Below, in pieces: positions 18,442-26,497 of a stretch of DNA of 33,336 nucleotides. The position numbers and the translations under genes were made by a program. Source of the DNA: an uncultured SAR86 cluster bacterium (GTDB lineage Bacteria; Pseudomonadota; Gammaproteobacteria; Magnimaribacterales; AG-339-G14); assembly GCA_902522825.1 (NCBI GenBank), contig CABYXE010000009.1, positions 1-33,336 on the forward strand. Reading direction: 5' to 3'. Below the pieces are notes generated by a model, which had not been told where the DNA came from, searched no databases, and saw nothing but the letters and a program-made list of their open reading frames with translations. Positions within the stretch are counted from its first letter, which is position 1. Every line of letters starts with the position of its first letter.

Positions 18442-20671
18442 AGAAGAAAGTCTGCCCATAGGCGGATATGCAGAAAAAGCTTACTTGGAGTACTCCATGT
18501 ATGTCATCTTAGATAGAGCTTTGCCTTTCGTGGGTGATGGACTAAAACCAGTGCAAAGAAGAATTGTCTATGCAATGTCTGAGCTTGGATTGAAGTCCAC
18601 TTCTAAATTTAAAAAAAGTGCCAGAACTGTTGGTGACGTAATTGGTAAGTTTCATCCTCATGGAGATGGAGCGGCATACGAGGCAATGGTATTGATGGCG
18701 CAAAACTTTTCTACTCGATATCCTTTAATAGAGGGCCAAGGTAATTTTGGTTCTTTAGATGATCCAAAGAGTTTTGCTGCAATGCGGTATACAGAATGTC
18801 GACTATCGGCATATGCTCAAACTTTATTGAGTGAAATCTCTCAAGGGACAGTCGATTGGATGCCAAATTTTGATGGTACTTTAATTGAACCAAAATTTCT
18901 TTCATCTAGATTGCCAAACGTTCTATTAAACGGAGCTTCTGGTATTGCTGTGGGTATGGCTACAGATATTCCACCACACAATCTAACTGATGTTGTAAAA
19001 GCTTCTATAGCTTTAATAGACAATCCAAAAATGACAGTCTCTGATTTAATTTCTTACATTCCTAGTCCTGATTTTCCTACAAAAGCAGAAATTATATCTT
19101 CACCAGAAGAAATGCTTGAGATGTATTCGACTGGACGAGGTTCAGTAAAGCTAAGGGCTACATATGAAATAGAAGATGGTGAAATTGTCATAACTGCACT
19201 CCCTTATCAAGTTTCAACTTCAAAAATACTTGAACAAATAGCGGCCCAAGTTGAGTCAAAGAAAATAAATATGATCGATGATCTTAGAGATGAAAGTGAC
19301 GAAGATAATCCTTCAAGAATTATCGTGGTGCCACGCTCCAACAGAATAGATAAAGAAGCTTTAATGAGTCACCTTTTCGCAACTACTGATTTAGAAAAAA
19401 ATGTGAGAGTTAATATCAATGCCATAGGTCTAAATGGTAAGCCGCAAGTATTTGATTTGAAGACAATTCTTAAAGAGTGGCTCAAATTTAGAACCGATAC
19501 TGTCAAAAGAAGATTGCAGCATAGATTAGATTGGCTGAATGATAGGCTGCATATCTTGGAGGGATTGCTAGTTGCCTATTTAAATATAGATGAAGTGATA
19601 AAAATAATTAGAACTCACGATAAGCCAAAAAAAGAGCTTATGAAGAAATTTAAACTCTCTGAAATTCAAGCAAATGCCATTTTGGATATAAGGCTAAGAC
19701 AGCTAGCTAAATTGGAGGAAGAATCAATTTTATCTGAAAAACATGAACTCTCTTTAGAAGCAAAAGATATTGAAAAAACATTGGGTTCAGCAAGCAGACT
19801 AAAGACTTTGATTAAGAATGAACTCAAAGAGGATTTAGAAGAGTTTGGCGATGAAAGAAATAGTACTCTGACGGAAGTAGAAGAATCAAAAGCTTTTGAT
19901 GAGAAAGAATTGATTTCAAATGATCCAATGACGGTCGTGTTATCACAGAGGGGATGGATTAGAGCAGCAAAAGGACACGATGTTGATGCGGAGGCTTTGC
20001 AATATCGGGAAGGAGATGGATATTTATCTTCAACAAAAGCTAGAAATAGTCAGAATGCTGTAATTTTAGATAATTTTGGTAAAGCTTACTCACTGCCTAT
20101 ACACAAATTACCTAGCGCCAGAGGTCAAGGCGATCCAGTATCGGGGAGCATTAATGCTCAGTCTGGTGCAACTTTTCCAGGTGTTGTCGCAGGCAATGAT
20201 GAAGAGTTATGTATCTTAGCTACTGATGCCGGGTACGGTTTTATAGCCAAGATTATCGACTTACAGACCAAAAATAAGTCTGGTAAGGCTGCAATAAATG
20301 CCAAAGGCGCAAAACCGCTGGATCCCAAAACAATTAAATCGATTGAAGACTCTTTTATTGTTTCTATATCGAGCGAAGGAAAAATGCTCCTCATTGAAGC
20401 CACTGATTTACCAATTTTGTCAAAAGGGAAGGGAAATAAAATAATTTCTATAGATAAAGGCAAGCACGCTGCAAATGAAGATAGCCTTCTTTTCTTATCG
20501 GTTCTTCCAAAAGGAGCATCTTTAAAAATCTCCAGCGGCAAACAGCATTATGTTATCAAACCAAATGATTTGACTAACTTTGTTGGCGTCAGAGGAAGAA
20601 AAGGTAATTTCTTGCCAAAAGGGTTTAGACGGGTAGAGAACGCCGAGGTTCTTTTACCTGACGAAGGATAA
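18434..20671 (+). CDS. parC: DNA topoisomerase IV subunit A
   Basis: 745 residues, close to E. coli ParC (752). The DNA breakage-reunion subunit: the active-site tyrosine is Y119 ([12 protein letters not shown]), and the winged-helix segment is [25 protein letters not shown]. In the quinolone-contact region the residue equal to E. coli Ser80 is Gly79, while Glu84 is kept as E83. Further family stretches are [18 protein letters not shown] and a C-terminal beta-pinwheel region shorter than that of GyrA, without the GyrA box. It overlaps parE, so the two subunits are made together. A VOC gene follows after 35 bases. Confidence 0.97.
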   Translation: MSKEESLPIGGYAEKAYLEYSMYVILDRALPFVGDGLKPVQRRIVYAMSELGLKSTSKFKKSARTVGDVIGKFHPHGDGAAYEAMVLMAQNFSTRYPLIEGQGNFGSLDDPKSFAAMRYTECRLSAYAQTLLSEISQGTVDWMPNFDGTLIEPKFLSSRLPNVLLNGASGIAVGMATDIPPHNLTDVVKASIALIDNPKMTVSDLISYIPSPDFPTKAEIISSPEEMLEMYSTGRGSVKLRATYEIEDGEIVITALPYQVSTSKILEQIAAQVESKKINMIDDLRDESDEDNPSRIIVVPRSNRIDKEALMSHLFATTDLEKNVRVNINAIGLNGKPQVFDLKTILKEWLKFRTDTVKRRLQHRLDWLNDRLHILEGLLVAYLNIDEVIKIIRTHDKPKKELMKKFKLSEIQANAILDIRLRQLAKLEEESILSEKHELSLEAKDIEKTLGSASRLKTLIKNELKEDLEEFGDERNSTLTEVEESKAFDEKELISNDPMTVVLSQRGWIRAAKGHDVDAEALQYREGDGYLSSTKARNSQNAVILDNFGKAYSLPIHKLPSARGQGDPVSGSINAQSGATFPGVVAGNDEELCILATDAGYGFIAKIIDLQTKNKSGKAAINAKGAKPLDPKTIKSIEDSFIVSISSEGKMLLIEATDLPILSKGKGNKIISIDKGKHAANEDSLLFLSVLPKGASLKISSGKQHYVIKPNDLTNFVGVRGRKGNFLPKGFRRVENAEVLLPDEG

Positions 20672-20706
20672 TTTGATATCATTTTAAGCTGATATATGGA
20701 GATTTA

Positions 20707-21411
20707 ATGAGAGAACCAGTTTTAGACAGAAGTCGTTATCAAAATTTCAAAGCGGAAGGAGCTCCGGATGATTTTCATCATGTGGCATGGAAAACAATGA
20801 AATACGACGAGATGATAGACTTTTATTCAAGCTTGTTTGATTGCAAACCACTTTATACCAGTGAGGATTTAACTTTTTTAACATTTGATGGAGAACATCA
20901 CAGAATAGCTATTGCAAATACCTCCGCAGTTTTATCCAAATTAGGTTTGTTTCCTAAACTAATGATCAATGCTTTAATTTCACTGAGAAATTTTGTGAGT
21001 CATATAACACCCAACCTAGTCGGCTTGGACCATATTTCCTACAAAATGGATTCTATTGAAAGTTGGTTTAATTTTTATCATAAAGCCAAAGACAAAAACT
21101 TACATCCCGCTTGGACAATTAATCATGGCTGGATCTCAGGAATATACTACAGAGACCCTGATGGACATTTAGTTGAAGTTTTTTATGAGCATTTTAGATC
21201 GGCTGAAGAATTTAGAACAACTGATGCCATTTCTCCTGATTTTGCTGAAGAGCCTATTGGAACCAATATGGATATAGATGTTTTATATGAAATGTATAAA
21301 AGTGGCACGCCTTTTGAAGAATTAATTGTCAAAGGCAATACCGTGCCAAAAGGGAAAAGACCCGTATTTGGTATGGAAGCAGTTATGAATATGAGGAAAA
21401 AATTTAAATAA
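20707..21411 (+). CDS. VOC-family (type I extradiol dioxygenase-like) protein
   Basis: 234 residues. Two beta-alpha-beta-beta-beta units of the vicinal-oxygen-chelate fold. The metal site fits the type I extradiol pattern: H24 (DFHHVAWKT), H109 (LVGLDHISYKM) and E157 (DPDGHLVEVFYEHF); DPDGHxVE is the usual third-ligand motif. The length is that of a single two-module protein, somewhat shorter than classical biphenyl-diol dioxygenases (about 290). The ring substrate cannot be told from sequence, and no aromatic-degradation genes flank it. A good GGAG lies 6 bases before the ATG. It follows parC and precedes an M48 peptidase. Confidence 0.8.
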   Translation: MREPVLDRSRYQNFKAEGAPDDFHHVAWKTMKYDEMIDFYSSLFDCKPLYTSEDLTFLTFDGEHHRIAIANTSAVLSKLGLFPKLMINALISLRNFVSHITPNLVGLDHISYKMDSIESWFNFYHKAKDKNLHPAWTINHGWISGIYYRDPDGHLVEVFYEHFRSAEEFRTTDAISPDFAEEPIGTNMDIDVLYEMYKSGTPFEELIVKGNTVPKGKRPVFGMEAVMNMRKKFK

Positions 21412-21419
21412 CACAAATA

Positions 21420-22172
21420 ATGATTAGAAAAGTATTTCTTTCATTTATTCTTTTTTTTCTTATTAGTTGTGTTGCACCAGGCACTAAGTTTGAAGATCTA
21501 GACCAAGCTCAAATCGACGAAGCTGTTGCAATTATTAAAAATACGGAACTGGCTAAGCCGGTAGAAAGGTCTAGAAAAGAATCTGTCATTCTTGTCGAAG
21601 ATATTATTGAAAAAATTACACCCGCCGCTAATCAGTGGTGCAAAGAAAATAATATTCCTCAAGCAAGGTGTAGTTGGAAAGTAAATTATCTAGACGATGA
21701 TATGTTTAATGCATTTGCTTCTGGTAGGAATACTATTACATATACGAAAGGACTGATGAATGGCGTAGCATCAGAAGAAGAGGTAGCTTTTGTTATAGCT
21801 CATGAAATAGCCCATCACCTAGGCAATCACATAGCTAATGCACAAAGAAATATTTTGCTGGGAAGTCTTGCGGGCAGAATTTTGGGAACCGTAGTAGATG
21901 GATCAGATGATTTAATTTCTCAAACCACTGATTTAGGAGCAAGGTTTGGGTCTTTAGTATTTTCTAGGGACCAAGAGAAAGAGGCTGATTTTTTTTCTCT
22001 ACTTATTTTAAAAGATTCTGGATATGATTTATTAGAAGCTAGAAATATAGTGATTAGAATGGCTCAAAAATCGGAGAGAGAGGATCGATCAACTTTTTTT
22101 GATACTCATCCAACAGGACCAGAAAGACTAGCTAGTTTTAATAAAACTTATAAAGAGTTTTTAAAGAATTAA
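21420..22172 (+). CDS. M48-family zinc metallopeptidase, lipoprotein
   Basis: 250 residues. The N-terminus is a lipoprotein signal with lipobox LISC (Cys17), so it is anchored in the envelope. The zinc site is H128-E129-xx-H132 (IAHEIAHHLGNH) with the third ligand Glu188 (QEKEADFFS), the classic M48 Loi/BepA/YcaL layout. No TPR domain follows, unlike BepA, so it resembles the short LoiP/YcaL peptidases that take part in outer-membrane protein quality control. The FDTHPTGPERL motif near the end is also typical. It converges with argD, and the two share TTAA (22169-22172) as overlapping stops. Confidence 0.9.
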   Translation: MIRKVFLSFILFFLISCVAPGTKFEDLDQAQIDEAVAIIKNTELAKPVERSRKESVILVEDIIEKITPAANQWCKENNIPQARCSWKVNYLDDDMFNAFASGRNTITYTKGLMNGVASEEEVAFVIAHEIAHHLGNHIANAQRNILLGSLAGRILGTVVDGSDDLISQTTDLGARFGSLVFSRDQEKEADFFSLLILKDSGYDLLEARNIVIRMAQKSEREDRSTFFDTHPTGPERLASFNKTYKEFLKN

Positions 22173-23362
22173 ATTAAATTTTTTACCGCTTTTTCAAATC
22201 TTTTAAATCCTTCTTCAATTTCAGATTCATCAATTATCAAAGAAGGAGCCAATCTTATCGTCTTATCACCTGATGCCTGAACAAGAATTAATCTTTTTTT
22301 ATAACATTCATTAATAAAATCAACCGACTTAATCTTTTTGAAGTCGCAACAGATCCATAGCCCTGCCGATCTAATATCTTTAAATAAATTATATTTATCA
22401 GAAAGTTTATTTAGCTCCTGATTGAATCTAATGGTTTTTTTTACAACGCCAGTTAAAACTTTTTTGCTAGAAATTATTTCAACAACTTTTTTAGCAACCT
22501 CACAAGCCAAAGGATTTCCGCCAAAAGTGCTGCCATGCGTTCCTGGTTGAAACGCTTGTGCTATTTTAGTTGTTGTTAAAGTTGCACCGATTGGAATGCC
22601 TCCGCCTAAACCCTTTGCTAAGGTCGAGATATCAGGAATAACCCCGTATCCCATATATGCCATCAAAGAGCCAGTTCTGCCAATACCACTTTGTACTTCA
22701 TCAAATATCAGAAGGCAATCATTGTTATCTGCTAGCTTTCTAAGACCTTCTAAAAAAGGATTTTCAGCTCGTATGATGCCTGATTCACCAAGGATGGGCT
22801 CAACAAAAATTGCTGCTGTTTTTTTTGTTAAAACTTTCTTTACAGACTCTAGATCATTAAAAGTAGCTCTTTTAAATCCCTTAAGAAGCGGACCAAAACC
22901 AGTTTTCTGAATTTCAGAATCTCCAGCTGTAATATTGAGCATTGAGCGACCGTGGAAAGCATTAGTAAAAACTATAATTTCGTGTTTTTCAGGTTTTCTT
23001 TGGTCGAAATAATATTTTCTAGCCAATTTAATAGCAGCTTCATTAGCTTCATTTCCAGAATTTGAGAAAAAAACTTTGTCAGCAAAAGTTTTTGTAGCAA
23101 GCATCTCACTAAGTTCTAAAGCTGGCTTATTGTAAAGATAATTACTTACATGCCAGAGCTTTGAAGACTGTTCTTTAAGGACTTTATTAAGAGATGGATG
23201 AGAATGCCCTAAACATGTGACAGCAATGCCTCCTCCAAAATCTATATAGTCTTTACCTTTATCATCCCAAAGAATGGATTTCTTCCCTTTTACTGGAATG
23301 AAATCTGCAGGGGCATAATTAGGCATCAATGCCGTTCTATCAATAGAATTATTCTTTTTCAT
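22169..23362 (-). CDS. argD: Acetylornithine/succinyldiaminopimelate aminotransferase
   Basis: 397 residues from the ATG at 23362; a TTG at 23365 would add one residue and is less likely. Class III PLP aminotransferase. The PLP lysine is K250 (TLAKGLGGGIPIGA), with the cofactor Asp221 in LIFDEVQSGIGRTG, and SGNEANEAAIKLAR and NAFHGRSMLNITAGD binding substrate and cofactor phosphate. These stretches and the length match ArgD/AstC, which makes N-acetylornithine for arginine and often also acts in lysine/DAP synthesis. A close relative with another omega-amino donor is possible. It is divergent from the DUF2244 gene across 55 bases; a 14-base AT palindrome there (23364-23377) does not resemble an ARG box. 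Confidence 0.88.
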   Translation of the reverse strand: MKKNNSIDRTALMPNYAPADFIPVKGKKSILWDDKGKDYIDFGGGIAVTCLGHSHPSLNKVLKEQSSKLWHVSNYLYNKPALELSEMLATKTFADKVFFSNSGNEANEAAIKLARKYYFDQRKPEKHEIIVFTNAFHGRSMLNITAGDSEIQKTGFGPLLKGFKRATFNDLESVKKVLTKKTAAIFVEPILGESGIIRAENPFLEGLRKLADNNDCLLIFDEVQSGIGRTGSLMAYMGYGVIPDISTLAKGLGGGIPIGATLTTTKIAQAFQPGTHGSTFGGNPLACEVAKKVVEIISSKKVLTGVVKKTIRFNQELNKLSDKYNLFKDIRSAGLWICCDFKKIKSVDFINECYKKRLILVQASGDKTIRLAPSLIIDESEIEEGFKRFEKAVKNLI

Positions 23363-23405
23363 CAAATAAATTTATTTTAAAAATAGTCATAATAACTTTT
23401 TAAAG

Positions 23406-23411
23406 TAATAT
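23406..23411 (+). promoter_or_regulatory. Candidate -10 box, leaderless DUF2244 start
   Basis: TAATAT ending exactly 6 bases before the ATG at 23418, with no Shine-Dalgarno between. The match to TATAAT is 4 of 6 and the region is AT-rich, so confidence is low alone. Confidence 0.28.
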
Positions 23412-23417
23412 TAAAAC

Positions 23418-23906
23418 ATGGTTATAGCAGATCGTCTTAAATCTGATAATTCTTTTAGAGTTTCAATCACTCCAAATCGTTCGATTTCATGGCGAGGTAA
23501 TTTATTATTTGTATTTTTAGTTTCTGTGCCCTTAACCATAATAGCCCTAGGTTTCTTGTATGCCGGAGCACCTATAATTTTACCCTTTGCTGGCTTAGAA
23601 ATTTTGTTAGTACTTACAGCTTTATATTTTGTTTTCAAAGATGCTAACAGAAAAGAAATTCTCACTTTCACCCCTGAAAAACTTATTATAGAAAAGGGTA
23701 GATTGCGACCAGAAACTACTACTGAATTCGTTCGAGAATGGGCTTACGTATTTGTTGAAAAAGCAACTCACCCTTGGTATCCACTCCATATTATTATTTC
23801 TTCAAAGGGCGAAAGGGTACCAATTGGAGATTTTCTTACTGAAGACGACAAAAAAATTCTAATTGAAAAAATGGATGAAATTATCCAAGAGTTAAGAACG
23901 GTATAA
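23418..23906 (+). CDS. DUF2244 integral membrane protein
   Basis: 162 residues. The opening (FRVSITPNRSISWRGNL) followed by two adjacent membrane helices (about 28-46 and 49-70), a charged turn (KDANRKEILTFTPEKLIIEKG) and a C-terminal soluble part with REWAYVFVEKATHPWYP are the marks of DUF2244, found in Proteobacteria, often near cytochrome-oxidase genes. Its function is not known to me. The topology predicts both termini in the cytoplasm with a soluble C-terminal domain of about 85 residues. Here it lies between argD and an acyl-CoA dehydrogenase, not near oxidase genes. It converges with the latter with 2 bases between stops. Confidence 0.82.
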   Translation: MVIADRLKSDNSFRVSITPNRSISWRGNLLFVFLVSVPLTIIALGFLYAGAPIILPFAGLEILLVLTALYFVFKDANRKEILTFTPEKLIIEKGRLRPETTTEFVREWAYVFVEKATHPWYPLHIIISSKGERVPIGDFLTEDDKKILIEKMDEIIQELRTV

Positions 23907-23908
23907 CT

Positions 23909-25075
23909 TTACTTTGCTCTTTGGTTGAATCTTCTGCCAATCATTGCTGAAGCTATGTTAACTTTTTGCACATCGATTGTGCCGCCGGCAATTCCCCAAC
24001 CAAAAGAATCTCTCACTTTGCGTTCCATGCCATATTCTTTATTAAATCCATAACCACCCATTAATTGCATAGCAGTTGTGGTCACTTCCCTGGAAATTTC
24101 GTTAGCAAAACATTTTGCTGAGCTTGATTCTAAAATATCAGGCAAACCATTTGCAGCATTAAACACAGCACGATGAATTAATAGACGCGAAGCTTCTACT
24201 TTCATTAACATGTCAGCCAATTTGATTTGCACTGCTTGAAAATCGACAATAGGTTTTCCAAATTGCTCTCTTTCTTGAACATAATTTTTGACATACTCCA
24301 AAGCCGACGAAGCTTGAGCCAACGCCATTGTGGCATTTCCACATCTTTCCAAATCAAAAGTTTCCATTAATTTTTTAAAACCATCTTCAGGTTCTACTAG
24401 AAGATTTTCAATCGGTACCTCAACGTTATCGAAATAAATATCTGCGGAAGGGATTCCTCGCCAGCCCATGAGATTTTCATTATTTCCAAAAGTTAGACCA
24501 GGAGTACCGATATCTACGAAAACTGCTCCAATCCCTTTTGCGGCTGGCGCATCTGACATTCTTGCATAAACCACATAGCCATCAGAATGACCGGCACCAG
24601 AACACCAACGCTTATTCCCATTGATAATAATTTTATCGCCTTTTATTTCTGCCTTAGTTTTCAAGTCAGTTAGTCCTGTTCCAGCACCTGGTTCAGACAT
24701 ACTCACGGCGACAACCATTTCACCGCTACAAACTTTAGGTATCACTCTTTCTTTTAAGGCGTCTGTAGCAAAATGCTGAAGAACTTTTACAGGTCCAGCA
24801 TTTGCTTCAAAAACTGGCCAGCCAACCGCAGAAGAAATTTTTCCAAATTCTTCTAGAATAATAATTGCTTCTAAATTCGTGAGACCTTGACCGCCATATT
24901 CGGTAGGAGTGTTCACTCCTAGAAAACCCATCTCTCCAATTTTCATTAAAGCATCTTGAGGAACAGGATCGCCTGTCTCTTCTAATTCATCGGCTAAAGC
25001 TGGTAGCTCATTTTGGGCATACTCGCGCGCAACTTTTTGTAGTTCTAATTGTTCAGGTGTTAGTTTAAAGTCCAT
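23909..25075 (-). CDS. Acyl-CoA dehydrogenase family protein
   Basis: 388 residues, standard length. FAD-dependent alpha,beta-dehydrogenation of an acyl-CoA. Family marks are SMSEPGAGTGLTDLKTKAE (FAD loop), GNKRWCSGAGHSDGYVVYAR, QEREQFGKPIVDFQAVQ and QLMGGYGFNKEYGMERKVRD. The site of the usual catalytic Glu in the (Y)EGT motif is Gly364 (IAGGT). A Glu is present instead at 243 (FDLERCGNA), the place of the base in isovaleryl- and long-chain acyl-CoA dehydrogenases, so catalysis is probably of that type. The substrate is unknown. It is divergent from a hotdog thioesterase, which suggests a shared acyl-CoA theme. Confidence 0.93.
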   Translation of the reverse strand: MDFKLTPEQLELQKVAREYAQNELPALADELEETGDPVPQDALMKIGEMGFLGVNTPTEYGGQGLTNLEAIIILEEFGKISSAVGWPVFEANAGPVKVLQHFATDALKERVIPKVCSGEMVVAVSMSEPGAGTGLTDLKTKAEIKGDKIIINGNKRWCSGAGHSDGYVVYARMSDAPAAKGIGAVFVDIGTPGLTFGNNENLMGWRGIPSADIYFDNVEVPIENLLVEPEDGFKKLMETFDLERCGNATMALAQASSALEYVKNYVQEREQFGKPIVDFQAVQIKLADMLMKVEASRLLIHRAVFNAANGLPDILESSSAKCFANEISREVTTTAMQLMGGYGFNKEYGMERKVRDSFGWGIAGGTIDVQKVNIASAMIGRRFNQRAK

Positions 25076-25096
25076 AATTTTTTAAATTTGCGAGCA

Positions 25097-25102
25097 ATTA
25101 TA
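25097..25102 (-). promoter_or_regulatory. Candidate -10 box for the acyl-CoA dehydrogenase gene
   Basis: TATAAT on the minus strand, 21 bases before the dehydrogenase ATG, inside the 49-base divergent gap with the thioesterase gene. No clear -35 is seen. Confidence 0.4.
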
Positions 25103-25112
25103 CACATTGAGT

Positions 25113-25118
25113 TAAAAT
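25113..25118 (+). promoter_or_regulatory. Candidate -10 box, leaderless thioesterase start
   Basis: TAAAAT ending 6 bases before the ATG at 25125; no Shine-Dalgarno in between. TTGCGA at 25088-25093 could be a -35, at a long 19-base spacing. The two divergent -10 boxes are 10 bases apart, so the promoters would overlap and compete. Confidence 0.35.
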
Positions 25119-25124
25119 ATCTAT

Positions 25125-25538
25125 ATGCCAGAAGAAAATAATTATCCCACTCCAGAAGGATACGAACCTATTAATCAAACCGAACATCACATTCGGCATA
25201 TTGGGGATGGTTTTCATAGGCGCGATGAAGAAGGTAATTTGATAATGGCATTTTGGATTAAAAAAGAAAATTGCAATTCAGCTGAGGTTGCCCATGGAGG
25301 CATGCTAATGAGTATTGCAGATTATTCGTTGGCTTCGGCCTCGATGCCTTCAAGAGATAACTATGTGGCAACAATAAGCTTTAGATCAGAATTTATTGCT
25401 CCTGCCAAAATCCATTCCTTAGCCGAAGTTCATACCTCAATAACTAGAACTACTAAATCTTTAGTTTTTGGCGAGGGAAAAATATATTGTCAGGGAGAAA
25501 TTGTCTTTAGTTTCAGTGGAGTTGTAAAAAAAATATAA
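25125..25538 (+). CDS. PaaI-like hotdog-fold thioesterase
   Basis: 137 residues. Single hotdog domain with the PaaI-type active-site loop AHGGMLMSIADYSLA (H57, G58, G59, D66), followed by YVATISFRSEFIAPAK, the usual substrate-channel strands, and GEGKIYCQGEIVFSFSGVVK. Proteins like this hydrolyse acyl- or aryl-CoA thioesters. The divergent acyl-CoA dehydrogenase suggests that it recycles CoA from related intermediates; that is inference. A strong bidirectional terminator follows 25537. Confidence 0.88.
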   Translation: MPEENNYPTPEGYEPINQTEHHIRHIGDGFHRRDEEGNLIMAFWIKKENCNSAEVAHGGMLMSIADYSLASASMPSRDNYVATISFRSEFIAPAKIHSLAEVHTSITRTTKSLVFGEGKIYCQGEIVFSFSGVVKKI

Positions 25539-25565
25539 AAAAGGCTTCTTAAAGAAGCCTTTTTT
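25537..25565. terminator. Bidirectional intrinsic terminator
   Basis: Perfect inverted repeat AAGGCTTCTT (25541-25550) / AAGAAGCCTT (25552-25561), flanked by A runs on the left and T runs on the right, so a stem with a U tract forms on either strand. It serves the thioesterase (plus) and the exported duplicated protein (minus), the only convergent pair in the window with a gap of more than 4 bases. Confidence 0.9.
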
Positions 25566-25572
25566 AATTGGA

Positions 25573-26358
25573 TTATTTAACCCAAGGTTTCCCTAATCTA
25601 ACTCTTTCCATCTGATAAACTCTAGGGCTATCACAGCTTACAATTGAACCATAGGTTTCTAATTGTTTTAGTGGACCACCATTATTTACAAATGTTTGAG
25701 TTTCACTCCCCCTTTGGCTCCAAGAAGAAGATATATCCATCATTTTAAAGTCAAAAGACGCATCTTGAGGCATTCCGGCTGTTGGAATAAGTCTAAAAAC
25801 TGGGTCTTCTTTTCCTAGTTTTTTTAAAAAAGCGCTATATTTTGCATCTGCTTTCAAAAGATCGGCATACGTAACACCTTCATTAATTGAACAGTCCGAA
25901 AAAGAAAAAATTTCAGAAGCTCTAGGACCTTCGTGTTTGTCTTTTCGGTTTTCTTCATAAGTAGTAAGACTCGCAACAAAAGCATGACTATTGCACTTCC
26001 AAACAGAATTGAAATCTTCTGCTATTTCTGTACCGTTGTTGTAATAATTCTCTAAGCTATTTCCCATCCCTTCAAAATTATCCCAAGCACCCATCCAGAT
26101 AAGGGTATTTTCAAAATCAACATTGCTTGCCGCAATTGGCGTTAAAAGAAATGCTGTATAAGAATTATCGTTTGAACGATCGTTAAATTTGTTCCATTTT
26201 TCAATCACTTTATATAAATCAGCTTTGGTTTTGCCTGGTTGAAATTCACAACTTGAGTAAAATTCCATCGGCGTAACATTTGGTTGTTGCTGAGCAACTG
26301 AAATAGAAGAAATTAATAAGAGCATTATAGGTAATGCAATTTTAAAAATATTTTTCAT
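25573..26358 (-). CDS. Exported protein with two homologous halves
   Basis: 261 residues. The signal peptide is MKNIFKIALPIMLLLISSISVA, with cleavage before QQQP. The mature protein consists of two related halves, about 36-134 and 155-254. Each starts with a Cys motif (SCEFQPGKTKADL / DCSINEGVTYADL), has a helix with KYSAF/KWNKF, a strand near LLTPIA/RLIPTAG, a W-containing segment (GAWDNFEG / SSSWSQRG) and ends with a second Cys (VWKCNS / IVSCDS). The pairs C37/C122 and C156/C242 are 85-86 residues apart, so each half probably holds one disulfide. The layout suggests a tandem ferredoxin-like (dimeric alpha/beta barrel) fold. I do not recognise the family. AGGAG precedes the ATG. Confidence 0.75.
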   Translation of the reverse strand: MKNIFKIALPIMLLLISSISVAQQQPNVTPMEFYSSCEFQPGKTKADLYKVIEKWNKFNDRSNDNSYTAFLLTPIAASNVDFENTLIWMGAWDNFEGMGNSLENYYNNGTEIAEDFNSVWKCNSHAFVASLTTYEENRKDKHEGPRASEIFSFSDCSINEGVTYADLLKADAKYSAFLKKLGKEDPVFRLIPTAGMPQDASFDFKMMDISSSWSQRGSETQTFVNNGGPLKQLETYGSIVSCDSPRVYQMERVRLGKPWVK

Positions 26359-26497
26359 TTTCTCTCCTAAAAATATGCTGTCCTAATAATTTAGAACGTT
26401 AAAAAGATTAGCACCTAAGTTATTAAAAAAAAATACTTTAAAACATATTTTTAACGATAGTCTGTCGTATAAATTAGAAACCTCTCAAATATAAAAA

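Noticed and set aside
23364-23377. 14-base perfect palindrome AAATAAATTTATTT before argD as an operator
   Set aside because: It is made only of A and T in a very AT-rich spacer, differs from the ARG-box consensus, and can easily arise by chance.
23909-25075. Acyl-CoA dehydrogenase seems to lack its catalytic Glu (IAGGT instead of EGT)
   Set aside because: A Glu is present at 243 in DLER, the position of the base in isovaleryl- and long-chain acyl-CoA dehydrogenases, which also lack the EGT Glu. The enzyme is probably active.
26359-26497. Possible small RNA or extra gene in the longest gap of the window
   Set aside because: No open frame with coding character and only a 4-5 base stem near 26453-26470; it looks like an AT-rich promoter region for the downstream minus-strand gene.
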